Assembly (NCBI RefSeq): GCF_009865135.1
Contig: NZ_WWGH01000001.1
Span: forward strand, 930,001 to 994,000
Origin: Streptomyces sp. SID8374
GTDB taxonomy: Bacteria > Actinomycetota > Actinomycetes > Streptomycetales > Streptomycetaceae
Length of the DNA stretch: 64,000 nucleotides
Reading direction: 5' to 3'
Shown: in pieces, positions 1-9,358 of the stretch
Position numbering within the stretch: the first letter of the stretch is position 1
Layout: each line of letters begins with the position of its first letter
The notes under the pieces: model-generated
The model's input: the letters and a program-made list of their open reading frames with translations, nothing else
Databases searched by the model: none
Told to the model about the DNA's origin: nothing
Program-made: the position numbers and the translations under genes

Positions 1-201
1 CGTGCGGGGTGCTGCGTAGGGCCGCTGCGGCTGTGGAGCGGCTGTGACGTGCGGAAGTGGGGGTTCCTGGGTGGGGAACACGATACGGGGTGGTGGGGGG
101 TGTGGCCCGGGGGCCCCGGGCGGGGTGGGGGGCGCCTGCGGCGGGCCTGCCCCCTCCCCGCCCCTTCCCGAAACCGGGGCTGTGCCCCGGGCCCCCCTTT
201 G

Positions 202-273
202 TCCTCAAGCGCCGGACGGGCTGGAGATCGGGGCTCCGCCCCGGACCCCGCTCCTCAAACGCCGGAGGGGCTG
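202..273. repeat. Streptomyces-type intergenic repeat, two copies
   Basis: Two near-identical 22-bp copies (202-223 and 252-273) share the core TCCTCAARCGCCGGASGGGC and are separated by a GGGGCTCCGCCCC-like stretch. From memory, this kind of element is scattered in many Streptomyces intergenic regions. The rest of bases 1-339 is GC-rich and holds no gene that I can support. It lies just downstream of cobT. Confidence 0.55.
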
Positions 274-339
274 AGGGGGCCGCCCGGAAGGGGTGGAAGG
301 CGAGGCCCGAGGGGCTGGAATGCGGGGCTGACGGGGCGG

Positions 340-3300
340 CTACTTCTCCGTCACTCCCGCTGCGTCAAACGTCGCCACCTCGTGCATCGCCCGTGCCGCG
401 CTCTGCACGATCGGGAGCGCCAGCAGTGCGCCCGTGCCCTCGCCCAGGCGGAGGTCGAGGTCGACCAGGGGGCGCAGGCCCAGCTTGTTGAGGGCTGCCA
501 CGTGGCCCGGTTCCGCGCTGCGGTGGCCGGCGATGCAGGCGGCCAGGGCCTCGGGGGCGATGGCTCGGGCGACCAGGGCCGCTGCGCCCGCGCTCACGCC
601 GTCCAGGATCACCGGCGTACGCAGAGAGGCTCCGCCGAGGAGGAAGCCCGCCATCGCGGCGTGCTCCAGGCCGCCGACCGCCGCGAGCACGCCGATCGGG
701 TCGGCCGCGTCCGGCTGGTGGAGGTCGAGTGCGCGACGTACGACGTCGACCTTGCGGGCGTGCATCTCGTCGTTGATGCCGGTCCCCCGGCCGGTCACCT
801 CGGCGGCGTCGGCCCCGGTGTAGACGGAGATCAGTGCGGCCGACGCCGTGGTGTTGGCGATGCCCATCTCACCCGTCAGCAGCGCCTTGTTGCCCGCCGC
901 CACCAGGTCGCGGGCGGTCTCGATGCCCACCTCGATCGCCGCCAGCACCTCGTCCCGGGTGAGGGCGGGGCCCGTGGTGAAGTCCGACGTGCCCTTGCGC
1001 ACCTTGCGGGGCAGCAGGCCCGGGGTGGCGGGCAGGTCCGTGGCGACGCCGACGTCGACGACGCAGACCTCCGCGCCGACCTGCGCGGCGAACGCGTTGC
1101 AGACCGCTCCCCCGCCGAGGAAGTTCGCCACCATCTGGGCGGTGACCTCCTGCGGCCACGCCGTGACGCCCTGCGCGTGCACCCCGTGGTCACCGGCGAA
1201 GATCGCGACGGCCGCGGGCTCCGGGATCGGCGGCGGGCACATCCGGGAGAGGCCGGACAGCTGCGCCGAGATGATCTCCAGCATGCCGAGCGCGCCCGCC
1301 GGCTTGGTCATCCGCTTCTGGCGCTCCCACGCCTCGCCGAGCGCCTTCGCGTCCAGCGGGCGGATGGCGGAGATGGTCTCCTGGAGCAGGTCGTGCGGCT
1401 CCTCGCCGGGCAGCGCGCGGCGGCCGTACGTCTCCTCGTGGACGACCCACGAGAGCGGGCGGCGCTTGGACCAGCCCGCCTGGAGCAGCTCCGGCTCCTC
1501 CGGGAACTCGTCGACGTAACCGACACAGAGGTACGCCACGACTTCGAGGTGCTCCGGCAGGCCGAGCGCGCGGACCATCTCGCGCTCGTCGAAGAAGCTG
1601 ACCCAGCCGACGCCGAGCCCCTCGGCACGGGCCGCCAGCCACAGGTTCTCCACGGCGAGCGCCGAGGAGTAGGGGGCCATCTGCGGCTGCGTGTGGCGGC
1701 CGAGGGTGTGCCGGCCGCCCCGGGTGGGGTCGGCGGTGACGACGATGTTGACCGGGGTGTCGAGGATCGCCTCGATCTTCAGTTCCTTGAACTGCTTCGC
1801 CCGGCCCTTGGGGAGCGACTGGGCATAGGCCTCGCGCTGGCGCTGGGCCAGTTCGTGCATGGAACGGCGCGTCTCGGCGGACCGGATGACGACGAAGTCC
1901 CAGGGCTGGGAGTGGCCGACGCTCGGCGCGGTGTGCGCGGCCTCCAGCACCCGGAGCAGGACCTCGTGCGGGATCGGGTCGCCGCGGAAGCCGTTGCGGA
2001 TGTCCCGGCGCTCGCGCATGACCCGGAGCACCGCCTCGCGCTCGGCGTCGTCGTAGCCGGGGGCGGGCGGGGTGAGCGGCGCCTCGGGGGCCGTCGCCTC
2101 GGCCACCGGCTCCTCGTCCAGCTCCGGCGTCTCGATGACCTCGGGGCCGGTGCCGTCCTCGGTGACCTCGGGACCGGTGCCGACCTCGGTGCCCTCCTGG
2201 GTGTCGGTCGCGGCTGCGGGCTCCGGCAGGGTGTCGGCGGGGGCCGGCTGTACGGGCTCCGGTTCCGGTTCCGGCGTGGCGGGGTCCGGCGCCGCCGCCA
2301 CTGCCGGTACGGGGTCGGCCTCGGCGGGCACCGGGGCCTCCACCGGCTCCGTGTTCTCGTCGGTCACAGGTGCCGGGGCCGGAACCGGTTCGGCGGTCTC
2401 GACCTGCTGCTCCACGGGAGCCTGGGGTTCCGGCACGGATGCGTCCACCGGGACGAACTGCGCTTCGGGCTCGGCAGGAGCCTCGGCGGCCGTCTCCGGC
2501 ACCTCCACGGGCGCCTCGGCGGGCAGCTCCGTCGGGACCGCCGCTTCCGCAGGAGCCTCGGCCGGGGCTTCCTGCTGCTCGGCGGCGAGCGGCTCGGCAG
2601 GAGCCTCCTCGGCGGCCGGCTCGGGGACGACCGTTTCTGCCGGGGCCGCCTGCTCCACCGGCTCGGGCTGCGGAACGACCTGCTCCGCCTCAACCGTCGC
2701 CTCGACCGGGACCGGGACCGGCTCCTCCACGGGCAGCGGAGCGACTGCCTCAGCCTGGACCGGCTCCTCCACCTGGACCGGAGCGTCCGTCTCCACCTGA
2801 ACCGCCTGCTCGGGCTGAACCGGCTGCTCCAGCTCGGCGGCCACGACTGCCTCGGCCACGGCAACGGGCTCGGCAACCGGCTCGGCAGGAGCCTCGGCCA
2901 CGACAGCCGCCTCGGGCTCCAGCGGCTGCGGAGCCGCCTGCTCGGGCTGGGCCGGAGCCTCCGGCGCGGACGGCTGCTCAGCCTCAGCAGGAGCCGGAGC
3001 CTCGGCCACCCCGACCGGCTCAGCCCCGGCAGGAGCAGGGGCCTCCGGCTGGACCGGCGCCTCAGTCACCACGACCGGCTCGGCCACCGCCACCGACTGC
3101 TCGGCCGCAACCGCGACCTCAGGCTCCACGGCCGCAACCACCCCGGCAGAAGCCTCCACAGCCCCGGGAGCCTCGGCCTCGACCACAGGGGCCTCCGGCT
3201 GCGGCGGCGGCCCCCAAGGGGACGCGCCCTGCGGCGGGATCTCGCCCAGCTGCGGGCCCGGCAGCACCGGGGCCTCGTCGGCCGGGGCCTGGAAGTATTC

Positions 3301-3924
3301 GGGGCCGGTCACCGGCGGGGTCGCGTGGCGGGCGGGGGGTGCCGTCCTCACCGCTCCGGCGGGGCCTCGGTCGGCCAGCGAGCGGACCACGCCGCCACCC
3401 TGCGTACCGCCGCCGTACGACGGGGCCTCGGCCGCCACCGGGCCCCGGTGCAGGGGCCGGCGGGCCTGCGCAGGGGCGCCGACCGGAGTGGGGGTCTGCG
3501 CGGGCGCGGGGGCCGGAGCCGGGATCCGTACGCCGTTGAGGTCGACGGAGCCGGTGTCACGGCCGCCGGACTCGTGCGTGCCGTGCGCCGCCTCGTCGGG
3601 AACCTGGGCCTCCTGGCCCTGCGCGGGGACCTGCGGCTGCGTCGCGTACTGCGGCTGCTGCTGGGCCTGGTACTGCTGTGCCGCCTGGTCCGCGGCCGGA
3701 GCAGGTGCGACCGGGGCCGGGGCAGGGGCCGCCTGGGGCTGGACCGTCTGCGGGTCGCTCCACGCGCCCTGGGAGGTCGGCATCAGCAGGAGGTCGTCGT
3801 CCTCGGGTGCGTGCTCGGAGGGGTCGAGGAAGGTGTACGCGTCCGGGGCGGGGATGCCCGGCTGCTCCACCATGCCTGCGTTCTCCGGCAGTCCCTCGCC
3901 CGGGATCTGGCCGGTGTCAGTCAT
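340..3924 (-). CDS. cobT: BluB-CobT fusion: nicotinate-nucleotide--dimethylbenzimidazole phosphoribosyltransferase with nitroreductase-like domain
   Basis: The protein has 1194 residues and three parts. Residues 1 to about 620 are low-complexity, rich in Pro, Ala, Glu, Val and Gln. Residues about 620-843 are a nitroreductase-fold domain of the BluB type, which makes 5,6-dimethylbenzimidazole from FMN (motif APSVGHSQPWDF). Residues about 844-1194 are CobT, which activates that base to alpha-ribazole phosphate for the lower ligand of cobalamin. The CobT signature LRLGEGTGALLALP near residue 1162 carries the catalytic Glu. The start at 3924 is chosen because ATG follows a GAGGGG ribosome site; the frame stays open upstream to 4185. 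The gene lies downstream of cobL on the same strand. A single-gene CobT is about 350 residues, so this is a large fusion. Domain assignment is secure; the role of the acidic tail is unknown. Confidence 0.92.
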   Translation of the reverse strand: MTDTGQIPGEGLPENAGMVEQPGIPAPDAYTFLDPSEHAPEDDDLLLMPTSQGAWSDPQTVQPQAAPAPAPVAPAPAADQAAQQYQAQQQPQYATQPQVPAQGQEAQVPDEAAHGTHESGGRDTGSVDLNGVRIPAPAPAPAQTPTPVGAPAQARRPLHRGPVAAEAPSYGGGTQGGGVVRSLADRGPAGAVRTAPPARHATPPVTGPEYFQAPADEAPVLPGPQLGEIPPQGASPWGPPPQPEAPVVEAEAPGAVEASAGVVAAVEPEVAVAAEQSVAVAEPVVVTEAPVQPEAPAPAGAEPVGVAEAPAPAEAEQPSAPEAPAQPEQAAPQPLEPEAAVVAEAPAEPVAEPVAVAEAVVAAELEQPVQPEQAVQVETDAPVQVEEPVQAEAVAPLPVEEPVPVPVEATVEAEQVVPQPEPVEQAAPAETVVPEPAAEEAPAEPLAAEQQEAPAEAPAEAAVPTELPAEAPVEVPETAAEAPAEPEAQFVPVDASVPEPQAPVEQQVETAEPVPAPAPVTDENTEPVEAPVPAEADPVPAVAAAPDPATPEPEPEPVQPAPADTLPEPAAATDTQEGTEVGTGPEVTEDGTGPEVIETPELDEEPVAEATAPEAPLTPPAPGYDDAEREAVLRVMRERRDIRNGFRGDPIPHEVLLRVLEAAHTAPSVGHSQPWDFVVIRSAETRRSMHELAQRQREAYAQSLPKGRAKQFKELKIEAILDTPVNIVVTADPTRGGRHTLGRHTQPQMAPYSSALAVENLWLAARAEGLGVGWVSFFDEREMVRALGLPEHLEVVAYLCVGYVDEFPEEPELLQAGWSKRRPLSWVVHEETYGRRALPGEEPHDLLQETISAIRPLDAKALGEAWERQKRMTKPAGALGMLEIISAQLSGLSRMCPPPIPEPAAVAIFAGDHGVHAQGVTAWPQEVTAQMVANFLGGGAVCNAFAAQVGAEVCVVDVGVATDLPATPGLLPRKVRKGTSDFTTGPALTRDEVLAAIEVGIETARDLVAAGNKALLTGEMGIANTTASAALISVYTGADAAEVTGRGTGINDEMHARKVDVVRRALDLHQPDAADPIGVLAAVGGLEHAAMAGFLLGGASLRTPVILDGVSAGAAALVARAIAPEALAACIAGHRSAEPGHVAALNKLGLRPLVDLDLRLGEGTGALLALPIVQSAARAMHEVATFDAAGVTEK

Positions 3925-4259
3925 GCGTACCCCTCGCCCATCGTCAGTGCTCCTTCGGCCCTTCGCCCGGGACGCCGAGACCACGGCACGCCGGTGCTCG
4001 TCATGAAGAACGAGCGGGCTCGCCGCGCGGCACGAAACGCCCGCGGACCTCTTCTTATTCTCGCGGCCGTTCGCCGCCGCGGCAGGCAGTTCCGCCACGG
4101 CTCGCTGTGGACTGCGCCACGTCGCGCGTCCCCCGGTTGGTGCCGTACCACAGAGCGGACCAAAACAGTCCACTTTTCCGGACATTGACGAACGAAGCGA
4201 CGAACGTCCGGGCGCGGTACAACAATCGGCCAGCCTACCTCCCGTACCGGGCGGAAAGG
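3925..4259 (-). promoter_or_regulatory. cobL-cobT intergenic region
   Basis: This 335-base gap lies between the cobL stop and the cobT start. A TAGGCT hexamer on the minus strand (4232-4237) could be a -10 box, giving a leader of about 300 bases. I see no good -35 at standard spacing and no B12-box (GCCACTG-type) core, so a cobalamin riboswitch is not supported. Confidence 0.25.
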
Positions 4260-5498
4260 TCAGGGGGAGACGTCCGAACGCCGTGCGGAGAGAAGGAACA
4301 CGACGGACCGTTCACGCTCGGTCCAGACCTCGGTGTCCAGGTCGACGGACTGGAGCAGCGAGCACGCGACGGTGTAGCCGTTGCCGGTGAGGGCCGCGCC
4401 CAGGGCCTCGGCCTCGTCCCGGGTGGAGGCGTGCGTGACGATGCGTTCCGGGCGCCGGTCCACGACCGCCCGGACGACCGGGACACCGCCGCCCCCGACC
4501 CGTACGACATCGGGTTCGGGCAGCCGTTCCAGGACGTGCGGGGCCCGGCCGCAGACGATCTGGAGGGGGACGCCGAAGGCGCGGGCGGCGGCGTCCGTAC
4601 GGGAGCAGGCTCCCGGGTCCGCGTCGACCGCCAGGACGGCCGCGCCGAAGCGGGCCGCCTCCACGGCCAGGGCGCCGCTGCCGCAGCCGATGTCCCAGAC
4701 CAGGTCGCCGGTGCGGGGGCCGAGGATGGCCAGCTGGGCGGCGCGCAGGTTCGGGGACTCCCCCTCGCCGGACTCCTGCATGCGTTCGGCGCCGGCCTCC
4801 CGGTAGGCCTCGGCGGGCAGGGCCCAGCCCCGGATGCCCTGGGGGTAGGCGGGCTCGCGGCCGGCGAACCAGGCGCCGGTGGCGGTGGTCTCGGGGCCGC
4901 CGCCGATGACGATGACGACGTTGGGGTCGCGCCAGGCGTGGTCGGCGGCCTTGTCGGAGGTGAGGACGGTGACGCGTTCGCGGTCGGTGCCCAGCTCCTC
5001 GCAGATCACGAAGGTGCGGTGGACGCCTTCGAGGAGGAGGGCCAGTTCGGCGGGGCCCGCGCCCGGTGAGGTGAGGACGGCGACCTTGTGGTGGGCCCGG
5101 CAGACGTTGACGGCGCGGCGCAGGGTGCGGGGGTGGGCGACGACGATCTGGGCGTCGTCCCAGGGCATTCCGGCCCGGGCGAAGGCGGTGGCGACGGCCG
5201 AGACGGCGGGGACGACCTCGACTTCGAGTCCGTGCTCAGGGTCGCGCAGGGTGCGGACGACGCCGAAGAAGCCGGGGTCGCCGTCGGCGATGACGACGGC
5301 GCTGCCGCGGTGGCCGGCGATGCGGCGGGCGGCCAGGTCGACGCTGCCCAGGCGGATGCGCTCCGCGCTCTCGGGCACTTCGGGCAGGGCTAGGTGGTGG
5401 GCGGCGCCCGCGACGAGTGTGGCGGCCGAGAGTGCGGCCGTGGCCGCTCTGGTCAGTGGCGAGCCGTCCCAGCCGATCACCGTGACCCGGTCGGCCAT
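4260..5498 (-). CDS. cobL: Precorrin-6Y C5,15-methyltransferase (decarboxylating), CbiE-CbiT fusion
   Basis: The 412-residue protein methylates C5 and C15 of precorrin-6Y and decarboxylates the acetate side chain in the cobalamin corrin pathway. The N-terminal half is the CbiE SAM-methyltransferase fold (DGDPGFFG near residues 71-78, GAGPAEL later). The C-terminal half is CbiT, with a class I SAM loop WDIGCGSGALAVEAARFGA near residue 265. The length matches the fused CobL of aerobic-pathway organisms. The start ATG at 5498 follows an AGGAGA ribosome site. It precedes cobT on the same strand, which fits a shared cobalamin role, although the 335-base gap leaves room for a separate promoter. Confidence 0.93.
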   Translation of the reverse strand: MADRVTVIGWDGSPLTRAATAALSAATLVAGAAHHLALPEVPESAERIRLGSVDLAARRIAGHRGSAVVIADGDPGFFGVVRTLRDPEHGLEVEVVPAVSAVATAFARAGMPWDDAQIVVAHPRTLRRAVNVCRAHHKVAVLTSPGAGPAELALLLEGVHRTFVICEELGTDRERVTVLTSDKAADHAWRDPNVVIVIGGGPETTATGAWFAGREPAYPQGIRGWALPAEAYREAGAERMQESGEGESPNLRAAQLAILGPRTGDLVWDIGCGSGALAVEAARFGAAVLAVDADPGACSRTDAAARAFGVPLQIVCGRAPHVLERLPEPDVVRVGGGGVPVVRAVVDRRPERIVTHASTRDEAEALGAALTGNGYTVACSLLQSVDLDTEVWTERERSVVFLLSARRSDVSP

Positions 5499-5571
5499 CG
5501 TCGTCTGTCTCCTGGGGTGTCGGAGGGGGCGGGATCAGTCCTGCGTGGCGGGCAGGGTGAGAGTACCTGGT

Positions 5572-5587
5572 CCGGACCGGGGTCCGG
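5572..5587 (-). terminator. Possible terminator after the GNAT gene
   Basis: CCGGACC and GGTCCGG form a perfect 7-bp inverted repeat with a 2-base loop between the end of the acetyltransferase gene and cobL. No T-run follows, so this is a weak call. Confidence 0.3.
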
Positions 5588-5602
5588 CCGGGGGCCTCGG
5601 GG

Positions 5603-6250
5603 TCACTTCCAGTCGTTGTACGTGCCGTAGCCGCCGGCGTCGGCCAGCTCCTCGGCGACGCCTTCGAGGTCCTCGGGGAGGAGCCCCCAGACGATCAGGT
5701 CGGTACGGATGTCGGTCCAGCCGCCGTCGGTGCCGTTCTCGGTCCGGGTGCGGGCGATCCGGGCGTTGCGCAGGACGCCCTCGCTGATGCAGCCGAGCTT
5801 CTGCGCGACCTGCTGGGAGGCGGTGTTGTCGGCGGGGGTGCGCAGTTCGAGGCGTTCGAAGCCCTGGTCGCGGAAGAGCCATTCGGCGACCGCCAGCACG
5901 GACTCGGTGGCGTAACCCTCGCCGCGGGCCCAGGGGGCGGTGATGTAGCGGACCTCGGTGGCCAGGGTGCGCCAGTCGGTGTTGAGGAGCTGGACGCTGC
6001 CGACGAGCCGCTGGGTGAGGAACTCGGTGACGGCGAGGGCGATGCCACGGCCCGAGGTGCGTTCCCCGGGGGCGATTCTGCGGACCCAGCGTTCGGCGTC
6101 GACCTGGGTGTAGGGGTGCGGTCCGTCGGTCCAGGCGGTGACCGCCTCGTCGTTCATCATCTCGATGTACGCGGGGATGTCGGCCATCTCGAAGGGGCGC
6201 ATCACCAACCTGTCCGTGCTGATGGAGACGGACGGAAAGGTGGTAGTCAT
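5603..6250 (-). CDS. GNAT family acetyltransferase, RimJ/RimL type
   Basis: The 215-residue protein has the layout of the RimJ/RimL N-acetyltransferases. STDRLVMRPFEMADIPAYIEM at the N-terminus is the typical 'tdRLxLRP' opening. The acetyl-CoA loop region is WARGEGYATESV, and ERLELRTPADNTASQQVAQKLG is the C-terminal motif B-like segment. The ATG at 6250 is preferred over an upstream start in the same frame because GGAG sits six bases before it. The substrate is not evident; the family acetylates ribosomal proteins, amino acids or antibiotics. The gene follows the metQ terminator and precedes cobL, and shows no clear tie to either. Confidence 0.82.
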   Translation of the reverse strand: MTTTFPSVSISTDRLVMRPFEMADIPAYIEMMNDEAVTAWTDGPHPYTQVDAERWVRRIAPGERTSGRGIALAVTEFLTQRLVGSVQLLNTDWRTLATEVRYITAPWARGEGYATESVLAVAEWLFRDQGFERLELRTPADNTASQQVAQKLGCISEGVLRNARIARTRTENGTDGGWTDIRTDLIVWGLLPEDLEGVAEELADAGGYGTYNDWK

Positions 6251-6347
6251 GCGCAGCTCCATGCAGAAGACCGGGTAAAAGCGAAGACCGGGTAAAAGCA
6301 CAGCATGCAGCATCGGGTGTGCGTTGTGCATGGGCGGGTCCGCACGG

Positions 6348-6386
6348 CGGAGCCCCGCGCCTTCGCGGGGAAGGGGCGGGGCTCCG
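6348..6386 (-). terminator. Terminator of metNIQ
   Basis: CGGAGCCCCGC (6348-6358) and GCGGGGCTCCG (6376-6386) form a perfect 11-bp stem about 40 bases past the metQ stop. There is no T-run, as is usual for GC-rich actinobacteria. Confidence 0.75.
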
Positions 6387-6425
6387 TCGGTCAAGTGCCT
6401 GACGGCGGTCAGGACTTGGCCGGGG

Positions 6426-7292
6426 TCAGGAGGTGGCCGGGGCGCCGAAGGCGGGAATGATGGAGCCCTTGTAGGTGTCCTCGATGAACTTCTTGACCTC
6501 GTCGGAGTTGAGGAGCTTGGCGAGCTTCTCGACGCGCGGGTCCTTCTCGTTGCCGTCCTTCACCGCGAGGAAGTTGGCGTACGGGTTGTCCTCGGCCTTC
6601 TCCAGGGCGAGGGAGTCGTCGGCCGGGGAGAGCTTGGCCTCCAGGGCGTAGTTGCCGTTGATGACGGCGGCGTCCACGTCGTTCAGGGCGCGGGGCACGG
6701 TGGCGGCCTCCAGCTCCTTGAACTCCAGGCCCTTCTTGTCGGTGATGTCGCTCAGCTTGGCGGTGGTGCCGACGCCGTCCTTGAGCGTGATCAGGCCGTT
6801 CTCGGCGAGCAGCTGGAGGGCGCGGCCGCCGTTGGTGGTGTCGTTGGGGACGGCGATGGTCTGGCCGGCCTTGATGTCCTTGAGGTCCTTGATCTTCTTG
6901 GAGTAGAGACCGAGGGGCTCCAGGTGCACGTTGACGACCGGGACGATGGTGGTCTTGTTCTTCGCGTTGAAGTCGTCCAGGTAGGGCTTGTGCTGGAAGA
7001 AGTTGGCGTCGACCTGGCCGGACTGGGTGGCGGTGTTCGGCAGGACGTAGTCCGTGAACTCCTTGACCTCCAGCTTGAGGCCCTCCTTCTCCGCCAGGTT
7101 CTTCTTGACGAAGTTCAGGATGTCGGCGTGGGGCGTCGGGGACGCGGCGACGACCAGGGCCTTGGAGGTGTCGGCCTTGGCGCCGCTCTCGCTCTTGGCG
7201 GCCGGGTCGGAGTCCGTACCGCAGGCGCCGAGGCCCAGGGCGAGGGCGGCTGCGGAAGCGACGGCTGCGGTGATCTTGATGTTCTTACGCAC
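6426..7292 (-). CDS. metQ: Methionine ABC transporter substrate-binding lipoprotein
   Basis: The 288-residue protein belongs to the NlpA/MetQ family, which captures L- or D-methionine outside the membrane for MetNI. The signal peptide ends in the lipobox LGAC, with Cys24 as the lipidated residue. Family motifs are ASPTPHADILNFVKKNLAEK, QVDANFFQHKPYLDDFN and VPNDTTNGGRALQLL. It is the last gene of metN-metI-metQ, with an 88-base gap after metI. Function by family is firm; it could also carry methionine precursors or peptides. Confidence 0.93.
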   Translation of the reverse strand: MRKNIKITAAVASAAALALGLGACGTDSDPAAKSESGAKADTSKALVVAASPTPHADILNFVKKNLAEKEGLKLEVKEFTDYVLPNTATQSGQVDANFFQHKPYLDDFNAKNKTTIVPVVNVHLEPLGLYSKKIKDLKDIKAGQTIAVPNDTTNGGRALQLLAENGLITLKDGVGTTAKLSDITDKKGLEFKELEAATVPRALNDVDAAVINGNYALEAKLSPADDSLALEKAEDNPYANFLAVKDGNEKDPRVEKLAKLLNSDEVKKFIEDTYKGSIIPAFGAPATS

Positions 7293-7380
7293 GAAAAGTG
7301 CCTCTTTCTCAACTGTGTGGTGCGCCCGGACAAGGAGTTCGGGCTTGGTGGGGACGGAAAGTTCAGAGGTGGCCGACGGC

Positions 7381-8049
7381 CTAGGCGGTGCGGCCGCAGC
7401 GGGCCAGCAGCCGGACGGCGATGTCGCCGATCAGCTGGATCACGCTGACGAGCACGATGAGGAGCGCGACGGTGATCAGCATGAACTGGTTGTCGAAGCG
7501 CTGGAATCCGTAGGTCACGGCCTTGGAGCCGAGCCCTTCGCCGCCGACCGCACCGGCCATCGCGGAGTAGCCGATGAGCACGATGAGGGTGGTGGTGACA
7601 CCCGAGACGAGCGAGGGCAGGGCCTGCGGCAGGAGCACCTTGCGGACGATGGTCGGGATGGAGCCGCCCATCGACTGCACCGCTTCGACGAGCCCGTGGT
7701 CGACCTCCCGGATCGCCGTCTCGACGAGCCGGGCGAAGAACGGGATGGCGCCGACGGCGAGCGGGACGATCATCGCGGTGGGGCCGATGAAGGTGCCGAC
7801 GACCCAGGTGGTGAACGGGATCAGGGCGATCAGCAGGATGATGAACGGCAGCGAGCGGCCGATGTTCACGATCACGCCGATGACCTTGTTCACCACGGTG
7901 TTCTGGAGCAGTCCGCCCTTGTCGGTGAGGACGAGGAGGACGCCGAGCGGCAGTCCGCCGATGACGGTGACCAGCGCCGACCAGAGCACCATGTAGAGGG
8001 TGTCGAAGGTGCCCTGGGTCAGGAGGGGCTGCATTTCGGACCAGGTCAC
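7381..8049 (-). CDS. metI: Methionine ABC transporter permease
   Basis: The 222-residue integral membrane protein has five to six hydrophobic segments. The permease coupling region is VDHGLVEAVQSMGGS, similar to the EAA loop that contacts MetN. The start is GTG at 8049, and it overlaps the metN stop in a GTGA arrangement, so translation is probably coupled. It forms the channel of the methionine importer with MetN and MetQ. Confidence 0.93.
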   Translation of the reverse strand: MTWSEMQPLLTQGTFDTLYMVLWSALVTVIGGLPLGVLLVLTDKGGLLQNTVVNKVIGVIVNIGRSLPFIILLIALIPFTTWVVGTFIGPTAMIVPLAVGAIPFFARLVETAIREVDHGLVEAVQSMGGSIPTIVRKVLLPQALPSLVSGVTTTLIVLIGYSAMAGAVGGEGLGSKAVTYGFQRFDNQFMLITVALLIVLVSVIQLIGDIAVRLLARCGRTA

Positions 8050-9137
8050 TTGACGGCCTCCTTGGTGATCGCGGCGGGGGTCTGCTCCGGTACGACGGCC
8101 TCGGCGGCCGTGACGCGGGCCCGGGGGCCGTTCTCGTCCTCGACGACCTCGGCCTGGAGGCCCTGCTCGCGCAGGAAGCCGATGGGGACGACGTTCTCCT
8201 CGAACCGGCCGGGCAGTTCGATGCGCATCCGGCCGATCTGCTTGCCGGCGACGGTGTCCATCGCGGCGCCGAGGATCGAGATGTCGATGTTGTACGTACG
8301 CGAGAGCTGGGAGATCACCGGCTGGGAGGCGGCCTCCCCGTGGAAGGTGACGTCCACGACCGTGCGGTCGGGGCCTGAGGCGGTCCCGCCGACCGGGAAC
8401 AGCTCGCTCGCCAGCTCGGAGCCGGGGGTGGCGAGCAGTCCGCCGACCGTGCCGGACTCCACGATCCGGCCGCGCTGCATGAGGGCGGCGGAGTCGCAGA
8501 TCGTCTTGACGACGTCCATCTCGTGGGTGATCAGCAGGATGGTCAGGCCGAGCTGCTGGTTGAGGTCGCGCAGCAGCTGGAGGATGGAGCGGGTGGTCTC
8601 GGGGTCGAGGGCGGAGGTCGCCTCGTCCGAGAGCAGCACCTTGGGGTCGCCCGCCAGGGCGCGGGCTATGCCGACGCGCTGCTTCTGGCCGCCGGAGAGC
8701 TGCTTGGGGTAGGACTTCCCTTTGTCGGCGAGGCCGACCAGGTCGAGGAGCTCCTTGGCCTTGCGGGTGCGCTCCTGGCCGGAGACTCCGAGGATCTCCA
8801 GCGGGAGCTCCACGTTGTCCAGGACGGTGCGCGAGTCCAGCAGGTTGAAGTGCTGGAAGACCATGCCGATGCGGGTGCGGGCCGCGCGCAGCTCCGCGCT
8901 CGCCCGGCGGCCCCGCCCGGCGAGGGCGGTGAGGTCCTGGCCGGCCACGGTCACCGTGCCGGAGGTGGGGCGCTCCAGCAGGTTGACGCAGCGGATGAGG
9001 GAGGACTTCCCGGCGCCGCTCTGTCCGATGACGCCGTATATCTCGCCCTCGCGGACGTGGAGGTCGACTCCGTCGAGTGCGGTGACCTCACGGTCGCGCG
9101 ACTGGTAGACCTTCGTGAGGCCCGTCGTGGTGATCAC
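8046..9137 (-). CDS. metN: Methionine ABC transporter ATP-binding protein
   Basis: The 363-residue ATPase powers methionine import. It has Walker A GQSGAGKSS, the signature LSGGQKQRVGIARALAGDP, Walker B LLSDEATSALDP and the H-loop ITHEMDVV. The C-terminal part (from TVVDVTFHG on) is the NIL domain that senses methionine and inhibits transport. I chose GTG at 9137 (the protein then opens with 'ITTTGLTKVYQ', as MetN proteins do). GTG at 9152 or 9233 in the same frame is possible because no ribosome site clearly decides. The gene is preceded by a leader ORF ending at 9359. Confidence 0.9.
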   Translation of the reverse strand: MITTTGLTKVYQSRDREVTALDGVDLHVREGEIYGVIGQSGAGKSSLIRCVNLLERPTSGTVTVAGQDLTALAGRGRRASAELRAARTRIGMVFQHFNLLDSRTVLDNVELPLEILGVSGQERTRKAKELLDLVGLADKGKSYPKQLSGGQKQRVGIARALAGDPKVLLSDEATSALDPETTRSILQLLRDLNQQLGLTILLITHEMDVVKTICDSAALMQRGRIVESGTVGGLLATPGSELASELFPVGGTASGPDRTVVDVTFHGEAASQPVISQLSRTYNIDISILGAAMDTVAGKQIGRMRIELPGRFEENVVPIGFLREQGLQAEVVEDENGPRARVTAAEAVVPEQTPAAITKEAVK

Positions 9138-9358
9138 AGGGGTTTCCGTCACTGTCGAGTGCGCGGCGCGGGTGTCCGCCGGGCACGGGGCAAACGTCTG
9201 AAGAGACTGGTTCGGGCTGGTCGGCCGGTTCACGTCTCAGCACGGCTGTGTACGGCGGTCGGCCGGGGGGACAGCGCATGCTCGGGCGGCTCGTTCCACA
9301 GGGGGCGAACGGCGCAGGCTCGGTCTCGCTTCGGGGCGTGAGACTCAGGCGGGGGCCC

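Noticed and set aside
49..4188. 1379-codon open frame on the plus strand opposite cobT
   Set aside because: It is the antisense shadow of a GC-biased, Pro/Ala/Glu-rich gene; composition is Arg/Gly/Leu low-complexity and no domain is visible.
3925..4259. Cobalamin riboswitch before cobT
   Set aside because: No B12-box-like GCCACTG core or conserved flanks seen on the coding strand.
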